Of a DNA stretch of 64,000 nt, positions 1 to 9,024 are shown in pieces. This DNA is from an uncultured bacterium. GTDB lineage: Bacteria > Cyanobacteriota > Vampirovibrionia > Gastranaerophilales > JAILCC01. Under the pieces are notes generated by a model. The model was not told the origin of the DNA, did not search any database, and saw only the letters and a program-made list of their open reading frames with translations. A program made the translations under genes and the position numbers. The first letter of the stretch is position 1, and each line of letters starts with the position of its first letter. The DNA lies in the NCBI GenBank assembly GCA_949283935.1, contig CASDUJ010000006.1, positions 62,001-126,000 of the forward strand, read 5' to 3'.

Positions 1-65
1 AAAATCTTAGAATTGAAATACAAACTTTACGTCAAAAAATAGCAAGAGAATATTTTTGCACATAA
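1..65 (+). CDS. possible 3' end of an upstream gene (partial)
   Basis: The third frame is open from the window edge to a TAA at 63-65 and would encode about 20 residues rich in Leu, Ile, Arg, Gln and Glu, ending in REYFCT. This looks like the end of a helical or coiled-coil protein. Frame 1 is also open, to a stop at 40-42, so the assignment is weak. The rest of the gene would lie before the window. No function can be given. Confidence 0.25.
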   Translation, partial: NLRIEIQTLRQKIAREYFCT

Positions 66-253
66 TTACATTAAGAATTATTAAAATAATTAATAATTTG
101 CAAAATATTATTAAGAAATATTAATCTGCTTCTCCGCTCTATTTCTGAACTAAAGAAAATTTAACAAAAAAAAATTATGCAAAAGGTTTAAAATTTTAAA
201 AATTTGGGTATAAAGCTTTTGTAATTTATCTAGCACAGAAAAAGGAGAAAAAC
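66..253 (+). other. intergenic leader of the EF-hand gene
   Basis: Very AT-rich spacer without a gene. A TATAAA at 209-214 could be a -10 box, but no convincing -35 lies 16-18 bases upstream. A strong ribosome binding site (AAAGGAG, 241-247) stands six bases before the ATG at 254 and fixes that start. Confidence 0.4.
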
Positions 254-2977
254 ATGTCAAATGTAGACCCAAATGTAAATGTTAATTCAACAAATACAGT
301 AACTTCTAATACATCCTCCCAAGCAGGAACAGAGATAAAGAAGAAAGAAAAAGTTTATACTGATGATCAAAAAGCAGGAATGGAAGAACTTCATTATCTT
401 TTGAAAGATGAATTAGGAGAAGAAGTTTCCCAAACCAAAGAATCAGAAATTATTGACCAACTTGTAACTCAAGAAGGTGAAGAAATTTTAGAAGAACCCG
501 ACAAATTGTCTTTAAGTGAACTAAAGGCAATGATTTTAAATGCAGACACAACAGATGAAACTACTGCTGCTAAATTGGAATCATTAAAAAATCGTTTAGA
601 AAGTGATAAAGAAGAAGGTCTTTCAGAACAAGAAATCAAAACTTATCTTTCAGATTTAGGATTAAAATTTGGCGAAGATGATAGTATTTCAATTACAGAA
701 TTAACAGCACTTTTAGCTTCATTTAAAACAACAAATGATTTAGAAATTGAAAGCCCTGAAACTTCTAAAGAACAAAATGATTTAAAGCCTGAATTAACAA
801 ACTTAAATTATGTTACAGCAGTTATTGACACCTTAATGGGAATAGAAAATAATCCTGAACTGGATTTAGAAACTGAGGCTACAGGCGTACAATTAGCAGA
901 AGTAATCTCAGAAGAAATACTCACTAAAGATGAAGATGGAAATCTTACAAATATACTATCAGATTTAGGCGAAGCTCTTTTTGGTTACGGAAAAGACTTA
1001 GCAGGCGAAGATTATTCAGACATTTTAGCAAGAAACAAAAATATATTTTTAGCAATGGCTCTACAAACATTTATTGAAGAAGATGAAGATGGAACAAACA
1101 TTTCTCAAGAAAAGATAGAAGAATTTAAGCAAGAATATGTTATTCAAGGCGCAAAAAATGTTAAATTTGAAAATGGGCAAATATCTTCATACACAAAATT
1201 AAATGCCGAAGGTCTAGAAGAATTTGTTGAAATTACAGGACGAGATGAAAATGGCATTACAAGCATGCTTATTAAAAACTCTCAGGAAAATCCAACTAGT
1301 ATTGTTGAAATGACTATTGATCCGAATAGTAAAGAAATGGTAATTTCAAAACAATTAACTAACATCAAATACAATGATTTCAACCAACAAATTTCTCATA
1401 CTTTAACAACATCTAACGGAATTACATTAGATATTTCTAATATTAAATACGAAAGTAATGATACAAATGCCAAACTAGTATCATTTACTCAAACAGATTC
1501 AAATGGAATAACAAAAAACATGGCAGTTACATACGATCAAAATGGTAATCCTACTGTAACAGAAATCAAATCAAATAATAATGTTACAAACAATAACACT
1601 TCAAATAACACAAACAATATATTAAATAAACTTCCTGATTCAGTTAATTCAAATAATAATTTAGCTAATATTATTGCTTTGTTGTTGGGAGATAACCAAA
1701 ATAACTTATCTGGACAAAACATTTTGGTAGTACTTTTGTTGGGAATTTTATCTGCTTTGCAAAATCTCAATACAACTCAGCAAGAAAACAATGAAACAAA
1801 TGACATATGGCAAAATTTAGAAAATTTAACAGGAATAGGTCCCATGGGACCTAATGGAACAAGATATCCATCAGATCCAATGATGTACCCTCATCATAAC
1901 CATGAACATATGTGCAAGCCAACAACTCCGTGGTGGCAAGCCGAACAAAACATTAGTGACACAGCTTCTGTTTTAGCTTCAAAAATTAATAATTGGGATT
2001 CTAACACACAATACACAGGCAACTATGCCGCAGATGCAAGTGCAGATTATATAGCTAGTCAAATATTTTCAAACTCTGGGCAATATAATGTCTTAAATGC
2101 AACAGGCTGCTTATTGGTGAATTTAGGCTATGCAGCAGGTGCAAGAAATCAAGAAGAAGCAATAAAATTTGGTCTTCAACAATTAGATTTTAATCAAGAT
2201 GGCATAATTCAATTCCCAGAAATTGAAAATCTTGAAAACAATTATGGAGATATGCTACAAACTACATATGAAGGTCAATTTAATTTAAATAGTATAGCAA
2301 CAAGTGTTATGCAAAAAAATAACAGACCTGTATCATATAATTCTAGTATAATGAACGGTAACAGCGAAACAAGTCGTTCGGCAGATCTTATAAGCAATAT
2401 CATTTTCACACCTGATGCATATGGAATTAATCGATTAAATGAAAATGGACAAAGAATGGTAGAAATGGGTAGACAAATCAACGGCGGTTGGTGTGATGAA
2501 ACAAAAGCCATTGAACTTGCATTAGGAAATTTAGATTACAATAAAGATGGATTAATAAATCTAAAAGAATTACAAAAATTTAACCCACCATCTATGTGTT
2601 ACTTAAATGCATTCGAAGGTACTAAGAACATGAATGATCTTACCAGAACAGTAATTAGCCGAAATAATAATTACAAAGAAAACAACAAATACACATATAC
2701 AAATAATTACAAAGCGAATATTTCAGCAGATTACATAAGTGATATGATTTATACAACTACTTGGTATGGAAAAAATGTTCTGAATGATAATGGAAAAAAA
2801 CTGGTACAATTAGGCAGAAGTCTTGCAGGTTATAATTGTTCAGATGAACAAGCTATGGAACTTGCAATAAAACATATGGATTTTAACAAAAATGGACTTA
2901 TGGAAGCATCTGAATTACAAACTATTACAAACAAAAGACCATTTTCGAATTTTCTTAAAAATTGGAGACCATTTTGA
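254..2977 (+). CDS. large EF-hand repeat protein
   Basis: 907-residue protein with no recognised overall family. The C-terminal third holds three related units (about residues 590-662, 703-778 and 819-893). Each opens with a helix carrying a SADYI-like or SADLI motif, has a conserved Asn-Gly/Leu stretch, and ends in a 12-residue EF-hand loop: D645-E656, D761-E772 and D876-E887. The first two have canonical D-x-N-x-D-G spacing; the third has N in place of the second D. The N-terminal half is acidic, with a degenerate EF-like segment (EDDSISITEL). The middle has an Asn-rich linker, a hydrophobic stretch near residues 471-503 and a short Gly-Pro/His-rich piece. There is no signal peptide or lipobox. 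Calcium binding is inferred from the loops; location and role are unknown. Codon use matches the neighbours. Confidence 0.8.
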   Translation: MSNVDPNVNVNSTNTVTSNTSSQAGTEIKKKEKVYTDDQKAGMEELHYLLKDELGEEVSQTKESEIIDQLVTQEGEEILEEPDKLSLSELKAMILNADTTDETTAAKLESLKNRLESDKEEGLSEQEIKTYLSDLGLKFGEDDSISITELTALLASFKTTNDLEIESPETSKEQNDLKPELTNLNYVTAVIDTLMGIENNPELDLETEATGVQLAEVISEEILTKDEDGNLTNILSDLGEALFGYGKDLAGEDYSDILARNKNIFLAMALQTFIEEDEDGTNISQEKIEEFKQEYVIQGAKNVKFENGQISSYTKLNAEGLEEFVEITGRDENGITSMLIKNSQENPTSIVEMTIDPNSKEMVISKQLTNIKYNDFNQQISHTLTTSNGITLDISNIKYESNDTNAKLVSFTQTDSNGITKNMAVTYDQNGNPTVTEIKSNNNVTNNNTSNNTNNILNKLPDSVNSNNNLANIIALLLGDNQNNLSGQNILVVLLLGILSALQNLNTTQQENNETNDIWQNLENLTGIGPMGPNGTRYPSDPMMYPHHNHEHMCKPTTPWWQAEQNISDTASVLASKINNWDSNTQYTGNYAADASADYIASQIFSNSGQYNVLNATGCLLVNLGYAAGARNQEEAIKFGLQQLDFNQDGIIQFPEIENLENNYGDMLQTTYEGQFNLNSIATSVMQKNNRPVSYNSSIMNGNSETSRSADLISNIIFTPDAYGINRLNENGQRMVEMGRQINGGWCDETKAIELALGNLDYNKDGLINLKELQKFNPPSMCYLNAFEGTKNMNDLTRTVISRNNNYKENNKYTYTNNYKANISADYISDMIYTTTWYGKNVLNDNGKKLVQLGRSLAGYNCSDEQAMELAIKHMDFNKNGLMEASELQTITNKRPFSNFLKNWRPF

Positions 2978-3010
2978 TTGTTTAAATAAGCAATAAAAAT
3001 AAATGTTCAG

Positions 3011-3041
3011 AAAAGGAGTAAAATTACTCCTTTTCTTTTTT
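3011..3041. terminator. bidirectional terminator
   Basis: An 11-bp inverted repeat (AAAAGGAGTAA, 3011-3021; TTACTCCTTTT, 3024-3034) is followed by CTTTTTT on the plus strand. It lies between the convergent EF-hand and TPR genes and overlaps the TPR stop codon. The two-base centre means the last A-T pairs must open to form the loop. Confidence 0.75.
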
Positions 3042-4313
3042 GTAAAGTCTGTGTAATTGCCAATTTTTTCCATTTTGAGAAAGACTTAATGCTATTACAT
3101 AATTATTAATTTGGTCAAAGTTTAAATTTTTGTTTAATCTAATTGTATATGGGCTACTTTTTTCTTTTGCTTTAAGCGGAATATCTTTTGTGATTAATTG
3201 AATTTCTTTTTTATCTAAAATTTTTTCAGGATTAATATATAAAACAATTTTTGCTTTAAGAAATGTAATTTCCTTATCAGATTGATTTTTAATACTAAAT
3301 ATCATTTCAGGATATATTTTTTCATCTTTTTCAACATAATCAAAACTTTCATCAGTTACAGAATAAATTGTATATTTTTCGTCAACTAAAATGCTACTTT
3401 CATCCAACATTAACAAAAAGCTACTCATTAAAGCGCTTTTAGAATTATCATATTTTTTTTCGAAATAATATTTTAAATTAATTAAATTTTGTTTGGTCAT
3501 ACGTTTTTCATCTTGAGTTTTTGCCATTGAAACAGCTTTTTTTGCATGCTCTACAATTTTTTCGTCAGATATATTCATATAATTTAAAGCAAGTTTATTG
3601 TTAATCTCACAAGTATTTTTATATTTTAGTATATTGTTATATACATTTATTGCACTTTCTTTGTCTTTATTTGCAACATAATATTTGGCGAGTTCAAAAT
3701 ACATAACAAGTAATTTATCAACCGTTTTTTCGTATAAAACTTTGTCATATTTTTTAAAATAATTTAGTGCTCTCGTGTAGTGAATTATTTTATCTTCCAT
3801 TTGAGGTTCATAAGAAGCAAGTTCTAATAAAATATTTCCTTTTGCTATAAAATCTTGTTTTTTTTCTGTAGGAATCATATCTATCATATTTTCTGCTGAT
3901 AAAAAATCTCCTTGTGTTATATACAAAGAAGCTATTTGAATATAATTATCAACATATTTTGGAGCAAGTTCCTTTGATTTAAAGAAGTAAAATTTTGCTT
4001 TGTCTATTTGATTAATTTTTTTGTATGCTATTCCTAACTTATTCATTGCCAAAAAATCTTCAGGATTTTCCTCAATAACTCTTAAAAAATATTCAATAGT
4101 TTCAGGATATTTACCTTCTGAGAGAAATTTTTCACCTTCATTTTTGTAAGTAATTTCTGGGGGTATTTTTTCTGTTTTTACTTCCAAATCTCTTTTCCCA
4201 AAAAATGCATATAACAAAAAGAATGAAAAGAAATAAACAAAAACAAGTGCACCAATTCTTTGGATAAGTTTTTTCTTATTATATTTTGGTTTTTTTTTAA
4301 TTATTATACTCAT
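3024..4313 (-). CDS. membrane-anchored TPR protein
   Basis: 429 residues. A Lys-rich N-terminus is followed by one transmembrane helix (about residues 20-40), so the bulk is probably outside the inner membrane. TPR-like helical repeats follow from about residue 57 (for example around KYPETIEYFLRVIEENPED and NKLGIAYKKINQIDKAKFYF), then a helical middle and a C-terminal beta-rich domain (about 335-425) resembling extracytoplasmic FxLYD-like folds. The start overlaps the mgtC stop by four bases (ATGA), so it is translationally coupled as the last gene of the ABC-mgtC operon. Its function is unknown; a scaffold or assembly role is only a guess. Confidence 0.75.
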   Translation of the reverse strand: MSIIIKKKPKYNKKKLIQRIGALVFVYFFSFFLLYAFFGKRDLEVKTEKIPPEITYKNEGEKFLSEGKYPETIEYFLRVIEENPEDFLAMNKLGIAYKKINQIDKAKFYFFKSKELAPKYVDNYIQIASLYITQGDFLSAENMIDMIPTEKKQDFIAKGNILLELASYEPQMEDKIIHYTRALNYFKKYDKVLYEKTVDKLLVMYFELAKYYVANKDKESAINVYNNILKYKNTCEINNKLALNYMNISDEKIVEHAKKAVSMAKTQDEKRMTKQNLINLKYYFEKKYDNSKSALMSSFLLMLDESSILVDEKYTIYSVTDESFDYVEKDEKIYPEMIFSIKNQSDKEITFLKAKIVLYINPEKILDKKEIQLITKDIPLKAKEKSSPYTIRLNKNLNFDQINNYVIALSLSQNGKNWQLHRLYKKEKE

Positions 4314-5035
4314 TTTTCAAAATTCATATTTGTAATAAAAACATTATCTACATAATCTATTTCATTTATTCTATTATACATATCTAGAACTGGATTTTTC
4401 CCAATTATTTTGGTTACAATATAGATTTTTTCTTTATCGTCCATTCTATCACCTTTTGTGTGATTAATTTCAAGAATTTTGTCAAATTTATTACTTACAG
4501 CTCTTATAACATAAGGAATATTATCTGTTGCCACAATTAAAGTAGCTTTAATCGTAGCCGTTTTTTGAGTAAATTTTCGTAAAAATCCAGTTTCAAGTTT
4601 TCTAACTAAAATAAGTACAAACAAAGTTATCAAAGTCGCAACAGCTGCAAGTACAATAGAACCGCATCCGACAGCCATACCAATACTAGCTGTAGTCCAA
4701 AGAGTTGCAGCTGTAGTAAGTCCAAATACAGAAGAACCATGTCTTAGTACTGTGCCGCCTCCAATGAAACCTATACCTGTAAGAATTTGAGCTGCAATTC
4801 TAGCAGGATCGCCAAAAGCAACAGGATTTCCTCCTGCAGATATAGTAGGAAAAGCAAATATGGACAAAATTGTAAACACACAAGAACCCATACAAACCAA
4901 AATATGTGTTCTTAATCCAGCAAATTTACTTGTTAATTCTCTTTCAAATCCTATTGCAAAACCAAAAAGCACAGAAATTAAGACTCTTAAAGAAATATCT
5001 AAATAATAAGCACTATCTTGTAGTTGTAATTCCAT
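4310..5035 (-). CDS. mgtC: MgtC/SapB family membrane protein
   Basis: 241 residues. The N-terminal two-thirds is the MgtC membrane domain with several helices and the family hallmarks GFAIGFERE, GLRTHILVC, DPARIAAQILTGIGFIGGG and GLTTAATLW. A small cytoplasmic C-terminal domain (about 155-241) has an ACT-like pattern. In pathogens MgtC supports growth at low magnesium and inhibits the F-type ATPase; in other bacteria the role is less clear. It lies three bases after the DppC-like permease gene and overlaps the TPR gene, an uncommon operon partner for a peptide transporter. The family assignment is firm, the physiological role is not. Confidence 0.9.
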   Translation of the reverse strand: MELQLQDSAYYLDISLRVLISVLFGFAIGFERELTSKFAGLRTHILVCMGSCVFTILSIFAFPTISAGGNPVAFGDPARIAAQILTGIGFIGGGTVLRHGSSVFGLTTAATLWTTASIGMAVGCGSIVLAAVATLITLFVLILVRKLETGFLRKFTQKTATIKATLIVATDNIPYVIRAVSNKFDKILEINHTKGDRMDDKEKIYIVTKIIGKNPVLDMYNRINEIDYVDNVFITNMNFEK

Positions 5036-5038
5036 TAA

Positions 5039-6130
5039 TTATCTCCCATAGCTTTTCGGATCAAGTACATCACGAATTGTATCACCTATGAGGTTAAAAG
5101 ACAAAATAGTTACAAAAATCAAATAACCTGGGGTCAAAAGCCATGGTCTATATAATATATTAGTATATTCTTGTGCTTCTTTAAGCATATTTCCCCAACT
5201 TGCATCAGGTTGTTGAATTCCAAGCCCTAAAAAACTTAATCCTGATTCACCTAATATAAATCCAGGAACACTTAAAGTAATTGCAACAAGAACATAACTT
5301 GCCGTTTGAGGCAAAATATGTTTTGTAATAATTCTAAAAGAACTTGCTCCAATACTTTTAGCACTTTCAATAAATTCTAAATTTTTTATAGACAAAACCA
5401 TTCCTCTAACAACTCGGGCAAATCCTGCCCAACCTATAAAAGCAAGGATTACAATAATCAAAGTAAATCTTTGCGTACTAGTCATATTAGCAGGCAAAAG
5501 TGCAGCAAGAATAATTAACAAATAAAAACTGGGAATAGACATTATTGCTTCTGCAAAACGCATCATAACGTTATCTGTAATGCCGCCTACATAACCTGAA
5601 ATACCTCCATACAAAAGCCCTATTGGAAATGAAATAAATAAAGCTAAAAATCCTATTGTTAAAGAAATTTGTCCTCCAAAAAGCAATCGTGAAAAATTAT
5701 CTCTGCCATTTATATCCGCACCCAAAAGATATAATCTTCCTTTTTCATTATCTAAGCCTATCAAATGTCTATTAGTTTTAATTAATCCTAAAAATTTATA
5801 TTCAAAACCTTTAGCAAAAAATTTTATATAATATCTTTGAGATCTATCAGTTTTATAATCATTTGAAAATGTTTCAGGGTTAAAAGTACGTTTGTAATTA
5901 TATGTATATGGTTTAGAAAATTTACCTTCTGGGGTTATTACGTAAATTTTTGAAGGAGGAGCGTAAGACATATTTCTGTCACTAAAATTTTCCGGATAAA
6001 CTGCAAAAAAATTCGCAAATACTACTGAAATATAAAGCCCAAACAATACAATTAAAGAAACAAAAGCAAATTTGTCTTTCAAAATTTGTTTTATAGGATT
6101 TCTATTAATTTTAATTTTAGTTACAGTCAT
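5039..6130 (-). CDS. DppC/OppC-type ABC transporter permease
   Basis: 363 residues, an inner-membrane permease of the dipeptide/oligopeptide (binding-protein-dependent) type. One N-terminal helix (about 24-44) is followed by a long hydrophilic periplasmic segment of about 110 residues, longer than in most DppC proteins, and then five helices. The EAA loop that contacts the ATPase is visible as EFIESAKSIGASSFRIITKHILP. The C-terminus has the usual LGLGIQQPDASWGNML and DVLDPK motifs. It pairs with the DppB-type gene eight bases upstream. No ATPase genes (DppD/DppF) are in the window, so they must be encoded elsewhere. The substrate cannot be read from sequence. Confidence 0.9.
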   Translation of the reverse strand: MTVTKIKINRNPIKQILKDKFAFVSLIVLFGLYISVVFANFFAVYPENFSDRNMSYAPPSKIYVITPEGKFSKPYTYNYKRTFNPETFSNDYKTDRSQRYYIKFFAKGFEYKFLGLIKTNRHLIGLDNEKGRLYLLGADINGRDNFSRLLFGGQISLTIGFLALFISFPIGLLYGGISGYVGGITDNVMMRFAEAIMSIPSFYLLIILAALLPANMTSTQRFTLIIVILAFIGWAGFARVVRGMVLSIKNLEFIESAKSIGASSFRIITKHILPQTASYVLVAITLSVPGFILGESGLSFLGLGIQQPDASWGNMLKEAQEYTNILYRPWLLTPGYLIFVTILSFNLIGDTIRDVLDPKSYGR

Positions 6131-6138
6131 TTCGAAAA

Positions 6139-7107
6139 CTACTCCATAGTAACTCTAGGATCAACTATTTTCAAAAGTATATCGGCAATTAAATTTCCAA
6201 TAACTAACATTATAGATCCAATCATAAGACTAGCCATTACAAGATTTATATCAGATTTCATTACAGCTTCTAAAACTAGTCTACCTAAGCCAGGATACTG
6301 AAAAACATATTCAGTAAGTGCTGCCCCGCTTAATAATCCAGCAAATTCAAATCCTATAAGAGTTACCATAGGATTTATAGCATTACGAACGGCGTGTTTA
6401 TAAATTACTTTGTTTTCAGACAAACCTTTTGCCCTGGCAAGTTTTATGTAATCTGATTCTAAAACATCTAAAAGATTACCTCTCATTTGTCTTTGTAAAC
6501 CAGCTAAACTTAAAGTAAAAAGTACTAAAACAGGTAAGAAAAGATGATGAATTATATCGAAAATTTTATGAAATAAATTCATTTGAGAAAAATTAAAACT
6601 TGTAAGTCCTCCTATAGGAAACCAACCTGTTTTAACAGCCAAAACTAATAATAACAAAGCATAAAAAAATGAAGGAACAGCCATTCCAATAGAAGTAAAA
6701 ACAGTAATAATACGATCTGCCGGCTTTCGCCAATTAAGTGCTGCATAAATTCCCAAAGGAATTCCTACAAGCCAAGTTAAAATTATTGTAATTCCTGTCA
6801 ATAAAAGTGTATTAGGGATTCGTTCTTTTAATCTATCCGCAACTAATTCTCCTGAAGTAGAAACACCTAAATCACCTTTCAAAAAATTTCCACCCCAACG
6901 TAAATATTGTTTGTACAAAGGTAAATCAAGTCCAAGACGAATTTTTTCAGCTTCTAATGTTTGAGGAGAAATAGCAGGATTAAGTTTTAATTCACTTAAA
7001 GGATCAATAGGACTTAATCTAATTATAAAAAAACTTATCAAAGAAACTATAAAAAGTATAGGAATAGCATTTAATATTCTTTTTATTATGTATACCAAAA
7101 CAGACAT
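6139..7107 (-). CDS. DppB/OppB-type ABC transporter permease
   Basis: 322 residues, the first permease of the pair. The N-terminus (YIIKRILNAIPILFIVSLISF) and the segment IIRLSPIDPL are diagnostic of DppB/OppB. About six membrane helices follow, with the EAA loop at DYIKLARAKGLSENKVIYKHAVRNA and the typical C-terminus ending in DPRV. Its ATG overlaps the stop codon of the binding-protein gene by one base (TAATG), indicating coupled translation. It forms a heterodimer with the adjacent DppC-like protein by family analogy. Confidence 0.92.
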   Translation of the reverse strand: MSVLVYIIKRILNAIPILFIVSLISFFIIRLSPIDPLSELKLNPAISPQTLEAEKIRLGLDLPLYKQYLRWGGNFLKGDLGVSTSGELVADRLKERIPNTLLLTGITIILTWLVGIPLGIYAALNWRKPADRIITVFTSIGMAVPSFFYALLLLVLAVKTGWFPIGGLTSFNFSQMNLFHKIFDIIHHLFLPVLVLFTLSLAGLQRQMRGNLLDVLESDYIKLARAKGLSENKVIYKHAVRNAINPMVTLIGFEFAGLLSGAALTEYVFQYPGLGRLVLEAVMKSDINLVMASLMIGSIMLVIGNLIADILLKIVDPRVTME

Positions 7108-8963
7108 TATTCTATGTATATCTCCTCTAAATTATGTAAAACACCTCCAAGTGAAGTTGGGTCAAGATTTTTAAATTTTGTTCTTACAGCATAAATATTA
7201 AGCGGAGTGTAAAGATAAATAAATGGTCTATTGTCATAAACTATTTGTTGGTATTCATCATAAATCTTTTTGCGTTCTGAAAAATCAAGAATTGTAGCTC
7301 CTTTTGCAAAAAGTTCATCAAGCTTTTTCTCCCAAATTCTCAAATCAACTTTATTTGTAGCATCTTTTCCTTGCCTTAAATTAAACATATGCAAACTACC
7401 ATAAGAATACCAAACATTTGCTCCATTATTTGGTTCTAAAGAAGAACCAGTTAATCCCATAATTATTGCATCCCAATCTAGAGAACCTGTTAATTTCCCC
7501 ACAAGAACATTAAATTCTATTGGCTTAAAATTTACTTTCATTCCAAGTTCAGCTAAATCTTCTTTTATCATAACTCCTATAGATTCTCTTTCTATATTAC
7601 CTGCATTGGTCATAAGAGTAAATTCCACAATATTTCCCTCTTTATCATGCAAAATACCTTTTTCATCAGTGTAAAATCCTGATTCTTCCAATAATTTTCT
7701 TGCAAAATTTATATCTTTAGGATGTCCTTTTGCTAAATTTTCATTTAAAAAAATGGAAGATAAACCTTCAGCAGTATAAAGAGGCATTCCAACACCATTT
7801 AAAATATTCGCAACAATAAAATCTCTATCAATTGCATAATCTACTGCTTTGCGGAAATTATCATCATTAAACCATTTTTGTTTAATTGGGTTAACATAAT
7901 ATTTACCTTTTTCATTTTGTCTTCTGTTTAAATTAAAACTAACAAAAGTAGTTCCATCTCCTGCACCTAAATTATACATTTTGTAATCAGAATTTTTCTC
8001 TAAACTTTTAAATCTGGCTACTTGATTTCCTCTTACTGGTAATATGTCTAATTCCCCTGCTTCAAATTTTAGCACTTGATTGTTCAAATCTCCTACGATA
8101 TAAACTACATATTTATCTAAATAAGGTAAAACATTGTTTTTTGAATCTACCATAGAATAATTAGGATTTCTTTCAAAAATTACTCTTTGAGCAGGAACAT
8201 ATTCTTTTAGTTTAAAAGCTCCATTGGTTACTATTTCTTTAGGATTTGTAGTTACACCCCAAAATCTATTAAATTCTTCTTTTCCTTTATCGGTAACAGA
8301 TTTCATTATATGTTTTGGCGCAATGGCAAATCCTAACATTCTTAGAAAAGGAGCAAAAGGCTTTGGAGTAGTAAAACGAATAGTATATTTGTCTAATTTT
8401 ACACATTCAGGCATTTGGCCGTCTACTGTCATAACATCTCTTGTACTTGTATCTCCATAACCTTGTTTTATTATTGTATTGTAAGTAAATTCTACATCAT
8501 CTGCCGTAATTTCTTTTCCATCTGACCATTTTAATCCTTTTCTCAATGTTATTGTGTATTTTTTACCTGTAGAATCAATTTCAACTTTTTTAGCAAGTTT
8601 TGGAATAACTTCGCCAGTGTGAGGATCAGATGTAAACATTCCTTCAAACATAATTCCTGCAAGTGAACTCGATGTATTATCTTTTGAGTTCCATATATTA
8701 AATGTTTTTGGACCTTCTCCTATTGTAGAATTACTTAATGTACCGCCATATTTTCCCGTATTACCTCGCGAACGAAAATATTCAATTCCATTAATTTCTA
8801 TTAATTCATATTTACCTTTTGCATGTGAAATATGTTCTTGTACAAAATTTTGAGTTAAATTTGAATTGATTTCGACTTCAGGAATATCTTTGTGCAGGCA
8901 AGAAGTAGCCGCAAACACAAAAAATCCTAATATTAAAAGAATATAAATTACTTTTTTAGTCAT
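7107..8963 (-). CDS. peptide-type ABC solute-binding lipoprotein (family 5)
   Basis: 618 residues, an extracytoplasmic binding protein of the oligopeptide/nickel family. The N-terminal signal has a lipobox ending FAATSC, with Cys22 as the lipidation site, consistent with Lgt encoded elsewhere in the window. Family motifs are present: KLAKKVEIDSTGKKYTITLRKGLKWSDGKEI is split around the classic LR-x-G-x-W-SDG and TADDVEFTYN. It is about 70 residues longer than typical OppA. It is first in the operon with the permeases, mgtC and the TPR gene. No ribosome binding site precedes the ATG; the promoter suggests a leaderless transcript. The ligand is unknown. Confidence 0.9.
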   Translation of the reverse strand: MTKKVIYILLILGFFVFAATSCLHKDIPEVEINSNLTQNFVQEHISHAKGKYELIEINGIEYFRSRGNTGKYGGTLSNSTIGEGPKTFNIWNSKDNTSSSLAGIMFEGMFTSDPHTGEVIPKLAKKVEIDSTGKKYTITLRKGLKWSDGKEITADDVEFTYNTIIKQGYGDTSTRDVMTVDGQMPECVKLDKYTIRFTTPKPFAPFLRMLGFAIAPKHIMKSVTDKGKEEFNRFWGVTTNPKEIVTNGAFKLKEYVPAQRVIFERNPNYSMVDSKNNVLPYLDKYVVYIVGDLNNQVLKFEAGELDILPVRGNQVARFKSLEKNSDYKMYNLGAGDGTTFVSFNLNRRQNEKGKYYVNPIKQKWFNDDNFRKAVDYAIDRDFIVANILNGVGMPLYTAEGLSSIFLNENLAKGHPKDINFARKLLEESGFYTDEKGILHDKEGNIVEFTLMTNAGNIERESIGVMIKEDLAELGMKVNFKPIEFNVLVGKLTGSLDWDAIIMGLTGSSLEPNNGANVWYSYGSLHMFNLRQGKDATNKVDLRIWEKKLDELFAKGATILDFSERKKIYDEYQQIVYDNRPFIYLYTPLNIYAVRTKFKNLDPTSLGGVLHNLEEIYIE

Positions 8964-8999
8964 AACAATATTATGACAAGACTATTACTTAAATATCAA
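8959..8999 (-). promoter_or_regulatory. promoter with palindrome over the start codon of the ABC operon
   Basis: Reading the minus strand, TTGATA (8994-8999) and CATAAT (8970-8975) are separated by 18 bases. The expected transcription start falls at about 8963, the A of the ATG. A perfect 7+5+7 inverted repeat (GTCATAA-N5-TTATGAC, 8959-8977) covers both the -10 box and the start codon. It could be an operator, or an RNA hairpin if transcription starts further upstream. Confidence 0.55.
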
Positions 9000-9024
9000 G
9001 CCCTTAATATTAGTCAACTTATTA

